The notes under the pieces were generated by a model. It worked only from the letters and a program-made list of their open reading frames with translations, made no database searches and was not told the origin of the DNA. Shown piece after piece: positions 6,221 to 8,561 of a DNA stretch of 8,561 nt (positions within the stretch are counted from its first letter, which is position 1; each line of letters starts with the position of its first letter). Source of the stretch: Chlamydiia bacterium (lineage in GTDB: Bacteria; Chlamydiota; Chlamydiia; Chlamydiales; JAAZZY01); contig JAAZZY010000072.1 of the NCBI GenBank assembly GCA_014239035.1, forward strand, positions 1 through 8,561, read 5' to 3'. A program made the position numbers and the translations under genes.

Positions 6221-7505
6221 GCGTTTAAAGACAAAGAGTATTTATAAGGAGCTCTGTGAAATGATGCCAGGGGGCGTCAGCTCTCCAGTAAGGGCGCTGT
6301 ATGGAGCTAAGAGAACACCTTTGGTGATTAAGGGAGCCTATAGAGACATTGTAGAGGATATCGATGACAATAGGTATATCGACTTTTGCGCATCGTGGGG
6401 AGCTCTTGTCTTAGGGCACTCTGAGCCTGAGCTTATGAATGAACTAGCTGAGGATCTTAAAAGAGGAACCTCTTATGGAATTACAAGCCACTATGAGCAC
6501 AAACTTGCAAAAAAAATAACATCTTTTATGCCCTCTATTGAAATGCTGCGCTTTTGCTCATCTGGAACAGAAGCTACGATGTTTGCAGTAAGGCTTGCAA
6601 GAGGTTATACCGATAGGGACTACATTGTAAAATTTGTGGGTAATTATCATGGAGGAGCAGACTTTTTACTCACTGAGGCAGGCTCTGGTTTTGCAACGTA
6701 TGAAGCATCGAGCAAGGGGATTCCTAAAGCATCTATTAATTATACTCTAAATCTTCCTTACAACGATCAAGAGGCTTTAGAAAAACTTTTTTCTGATCCT
6801 CAATACAAAGGTAAGATAGCAGCTGTTATTATTGAGCCCATTGCTGCCAATATGGGAGTTACTCCTGCTAAAAAAGAATTTATGAAAAGACTTCGAGAGC
6901 TCACCAAAGAGCAAGAAACTCTTTTAATCTATGATGAAGTGGTCACAGGCTTTAGAGTGGGACTAGGAGGTGCTCAAGAATACTTTGATATTGAGGCTGA
7001 TTTAACGTGCCTGGGAAAAGTTGTAGGCGGTGGATTTCCAGTTGCGGCATACGGTGGAAAAAAAGAGATTATGCAAAGGCTCTCTCCGCTTGGTGATGTA
7101 TATCAAGGAGGAACGCTCTCAGGTAATCCTTTAGCGCTTGCAGCAGGGTATTATGTGATGAAGAAAATTGAGCATCCAGATTTTTACTCTAAACTGAGAG
7201 CTAAAACGCAAAACTTTTTAAAGCCCATAAAAGAAGCAATCTCTCAAAAAGAAAACTTCTCCGCGTGCATTCAAGATGTAGGTTCGATGTTTACCCTCTT
7301 TTTTGGACAAGATCGTGTTGAAAATATGAAAGAATCTAATCTTTCTAATAAAGAGATGTTCTGGAGCTTCTTTAACTTCTTATTTGATAGGGGAATCTAT
7401 TGGCCTCCATCTCCACATGAAACTGCTTTTATGATGTGCTCACACTCTCAAGATCACCTTCAAAAAGCTCAAGATGCCATACTTGAATTTATAGAGATGC
7501 AATGA
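6219..7505 (+). CDS. hemL: Glutamate-1-semialdehyde 2,1-aminomutase
   Basis: HemL converts glutamate-1-semialdehyde to 5-aminolevulinate in the C5 route to haem, a cytosolic class III aminotransferase reaction using PLP/PMP. The 428-residue length is normal for the family. The signature N-terminus PGGVSSPVRA (17-26) is present, as are the substrate/cofactor region SSGTEATMFAVRLAR (114-128), GNYHGG (141-146), the cofactor Asp in YDEVVTGFR (238-246; D239), the catalytic Lys in LGKVVGGGFP (K267) and GTLSGNPLA (298-306). The start at 6219 is chosen because homologues begin 15-20 residues before PGGV and the next Met is too late. The C-terminal segment (SPHETAFMMCSHS, 398-410) departs from the usual form but keeps the pattern. 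The ribosome binding site and start lie in a hairpin. The stop overlaps the next start (ATGA), so hemL and yggS are probably cotranscribed and translationally coupled. Confidence 0.96.
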   Translation: MRLKTKSIYKELCEMMPGGVSSPVRALYGAKRTPLVIKGAYRDIVEDIDDNRYIDFCASWGALVLGHSEPELMNELAEDLKRGTSYGITSHYEHKLAKKITSFMPSIEMLRFCSSGTEATMFAVRLARGYTDRDYIVKFVGNYHGGADFLLTEAGSGFATYEASSKGIPKASINYTLNLPYNDQEALEKLFSDPQYKGKIAAVIIEPIAANMGVTPAKKEFMKRLRELTKEQETLLIYDEVVTGFRVGLGGAQEYFDIEADLTCLGKVVGGGFPVAAYGGKKEIMQRLSPLGDVYQGGTLSGNPLALAAGYYVMKKIEHPDFYSKLRAKTQNFLKPIKEAISQKENFSACIQDVGSMFTLFFGQDRVENMKESNLSNKEMFWSFFNFLFDRGIYWPPSPHETAFMMCSHSQDHLQKAQDAILEFIEMQ

Positions 7506-8149
7506 ATGCAATAACTTCTTTTTATGATGATATAGAGCCTCTTTTAAAAAAATGTGGTAGAGAAAAGGGTGACGTAAAACTCGTTGTGGCTTCAAAGTAT
7601 TTTAGCGTAGACCAAATTCAAAAGCTCTATGAAATGGGTCAAAGAGACTTTGGTGAGAATAGGGTGCAAGATGCGCTCGGAAAAATAGATCGACTCCCAA
7701 AAGATATCATCTGGCATTTCATTGGGCGTCTTCAGAAAAATAAGGTCAACAAAGTTGTCGATAAATTTGATTTGATTCACTCTGTAGATTCACTTGAGCT
7801 TGCTCAAAAACTTTCAGAGAAAAGCACACAATCTCAGAAAATTTTAGTTCAGGTCAATGTCTCTCAAGAAGAGTCAAAGAGTGGATTTACAAAAGAAGAG
7901 TTTTTAAAAGTATATCCCCAAATTGAGTCCCTAAAAAATATAGAACTTTGCGGGCTTATGACTATGGCTCCTCTATCAGATGATAAGGATCTAGTGCACC
8001 GTAGTTTTGAAGGGATTTCTTTGATAAAAAAAGAGCTTAGAAAAGTAAATTGGCTCTTATCTATGGGCATGAGCCAAGACTATCCTATTGCCATAGAAGA
8101 AGGAGCCAATCTTGTACGCATTGGTTCACACTTTTTGAAGGGCCTATAA
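7502..8149 (+). CDS. yggS: YggS/PLPBP-family pyridoxal phosphate homeostasis protein
   Basis: A single-domain PLP-binding protein of 215 residues, slightly shorter than the usual 225-235. It has the alanine-racemase-like TIM-barrel fold of the family but no racemase second domain. Visible family motifs are the PLP Lys in VVASKYF (K32), FGENRVQ (50-56), WHFIGRLQKNK (71-81), IHSVDSLELA, VQVNVSQEESKSGF, GLMTMAP, and the C-terminal LSMGMSQDYPIAIEEGANLVRIGS, whose Ser/Gly-rich parts hold the phosphate. Family members buffer or deliver PLP and affect amino-acid pools rather than catalyse a known reaction. The ATG at 7502 overlaps the hemL stop by 4 nt and is preceded by AGAG (7493-7496), so coupling is likely. 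Pairing with the PLP enzyme HemL is sensible but may be incidental. The stop lies 6 nt into the convergent glgP gene. Confidence 0.95.
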   Translation: MNAITSFYDDIEPLLKKCGREKGDVKLVVASKYFSVDQIQKLYEMGQRDFGENRVQDALGKIDRLPKDIIWHFIGRLQKNKVNKVVDKFDLIHSVDSLELAQKLSEKSTQSQKILVQVNVSQEESKSGFTKEEFLKVYPQIESLKNIELCGLMTMAPLSDDKDLVHRSFEGISLIKKELRKVNWLLSMGMSQDYPIAIEEGANLVRIGSHFLKGL

Positions 8150-8518
8150 CTTATCTTTTGGCTTTTGATTTGTATCGTTATGGTGACCCCCTTCTATGCT
8201 ATCAGCATTCGGATTGTCTGAAGAAGAAGGCTTGTCATATTCAATGTCTGGGACTTTTATAGGTTTAACGTCCCATATCTTTTCAGCATATTCTTTAATG
8301 GAGCGATCAGAAGAAAATTTACCCATGCGAACGGAGTTTAAAATTGATTTTTGTGTCCATGCTTTTTGATCACGATATAGCTCTTCAACTCTATCTTGAG
8401 CTTGAAGGTAATCGCCAAAGTCTACGGTAATGCAATAAGGATCTTTTGTGCGAATCAAGTCCATCAAAGATTGGAACTGGTCGGGCTGCTCTAAGTTGAA
8501 ATGCCCTGTAGAGATGCT
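8144..8518 (-). CDS. glgP: Glycogen phosphorylase, C-terminal fragment (upstream part lost at an inverted joint)
   Basis: The last about 124 residues of glycogen/maltodextrin phosphorylase, which releases glucose-1-phosphate from storage glucan. Recognisable C-terminal family sequence runs from SISTGHFNLEQPDQF through VDFGDYLQAQDRVEELYRDQ and WTQKSILNSVRMGKFSSDRS to IKEYAEKIWDVKPI, where family members normally end within a few residues. Here a hydrophilic tail of 37 residues follows, rich in Asp, Asn, Ser and Lys (codons 8257-8147). The PLP-lysine region and the rest of the catalytic body are absent from the window. Homology stops at about 8518. Upstream of that the minus-strand frame stays open to a TTG at 8539, but those codons (SCPTSS) are antisense to another glgP piece and are not native. 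The stop (TAG, 8146-8144) overlaps the end of yggS by 6 nt in convergent arrangement. Confidence 0.9.
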   Translation of the reverse strand, partial: SISTGHFNLEQPDQFQSLMDLIRTKDPYCITVDFGDYLQAQDRVEELYRDQKAWTQKSILNSVRMGKFSSDRSIKEYAEKIWDVKPIKVPDIEYDKPSSSDNPNADSIEGGHHNDTNQKPKDKL

Positions 8519-8519
8519 C
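8511..8519. other. Inverted junction with short overlap in glgP (probable amplification/assembly chimera)
   Basis: GAGATGCTC reads sensibly both as the end of the minus-strand piece (reverse complement GAGCATCTC, Ser-Ile-Ser) and as the start of the plus-strand piece (Glu-Met-Leu). It thus behaves like a microhomology at the join. Inverted joints with a few bases of overlap and a lost spacer are the typical product of template switching in multiple displacement amplification. A true small inversion with deletion is the alternative. Confidence 0.65.
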
Positions 8520-8561
8520 GAAGAGGTTGGGCAAGACAATATGTTTATCTTTGGTAAAAAG
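8511..8561 (+). pseudogene. glgP: Inverted internal fragment of glycogen phosphorylase at the window edge
   Basis: The last 51 nt read in frame on the plus strand as EMLEEVGQDNMFIFGKK, matching the glycogen phosphorylase segment IE-x-x-EEVG-x-(E/D)NMFIFG. In intact enzymes this lies roughly 45 residues before the SISTG segment seen on the minus strand. It is therefore the same gene in opposite orientation with the intervening part missing. It has no start or independent gene status. The simplest explanation is a chimeric joint rather than a second glgP. Confidence 0.8.

Noticed and set aside
8050..8262. Plus-strand 70-codon frame across the yggS-glgP boundary
   Set aside because: It is out of frame with yggS and antisense to glgP, both well supported; its Cys/His-rich sequence is chance.
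8519..8539. TTG at 8539 as the start of a short independent minus-strand gene of 131 codons
   Set aside because: The first codons are antisense to a recognisable glgP segment and the rest is the glgP C-terminus, so the apparent start is an artefact of the inverted joint.
1..8561. CRISPR array, tRNA/rRNA, transposase, toxin-antitoxin or phage genes
   Set aside because: No regularly spaced repeats, cloverleaf-like sequence, transposase/integrase motifs or small paired genes with ribosome binding sites were seen on either strand.

Overview
The window looks like chromosomal DNA of a Gram-negative, AT-rich bacterium. Outer-membrane biogenesis genes, a plant/bacterial-type haem route (HemL), glycogen storage (GlgP) and a large orphan protein with an effector-like composition together suggest an environmental member of the Chlamydiae. 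That assignment is inference and no marker gene here proves it.

Layout. On the minus strand, positions 3295 down to 1 hold tamA (complete) followed after 6 nt by tamB (N-terminal 489 codons, running off the left edge). The pair forms an outer-membrane/periplasm-spanning translocation and assembly module. A 190-nt AT-rich divergent spacer (3296-3485) separates tamA from a plus-strand gene of 885 codons (3486-6143). It carries a good sigma70-type promoter towards the plus gene (TTGATT, 17 nt, TATAAT) and a weaker one towards tamA (TTGATT, 17 nt, TACTAT). The 885-residue protein has no recognisable family. It has a helical N-terminal half and a long disordered middle rich in Ser-Arg, Ser-Asp/Glu and Ser/Thr-Pro, and is the best candidate for something undescribed, possibly a host-directed secreted protein.

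After a 75-nt gap comes hemL (6219-7505), then yggS (7502-8149) in a 4-nt ATGA overlap, making a two-gene unit of a PLP-dependent enzyme and a PLP-homeostasis protein. The gap contains a perfect 14-bp inverted repeat whose 3' arm includes the hemL ribosome binding site and the first two bases of its start codon. This layout could silence hemL translation on read-through mRNA.

The right end is the C-terminus of glycogen phosphorylase (glgP) on the minus strand, convergent with yggS and overlapping it by 6 nt. At about 8511-8519 this gene breaks. The last 51 nt of the window encode a different, more upstream piece of the same enzyme on the opposite strand. This inverted, short-overlap joint with a missing segment is most simply an amplification or assembly chimera, so the last 40-50 bases should not be trusted as native order.

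No tRNA, rRNA, CRISPR array, insertion sequence or integrase was seen.
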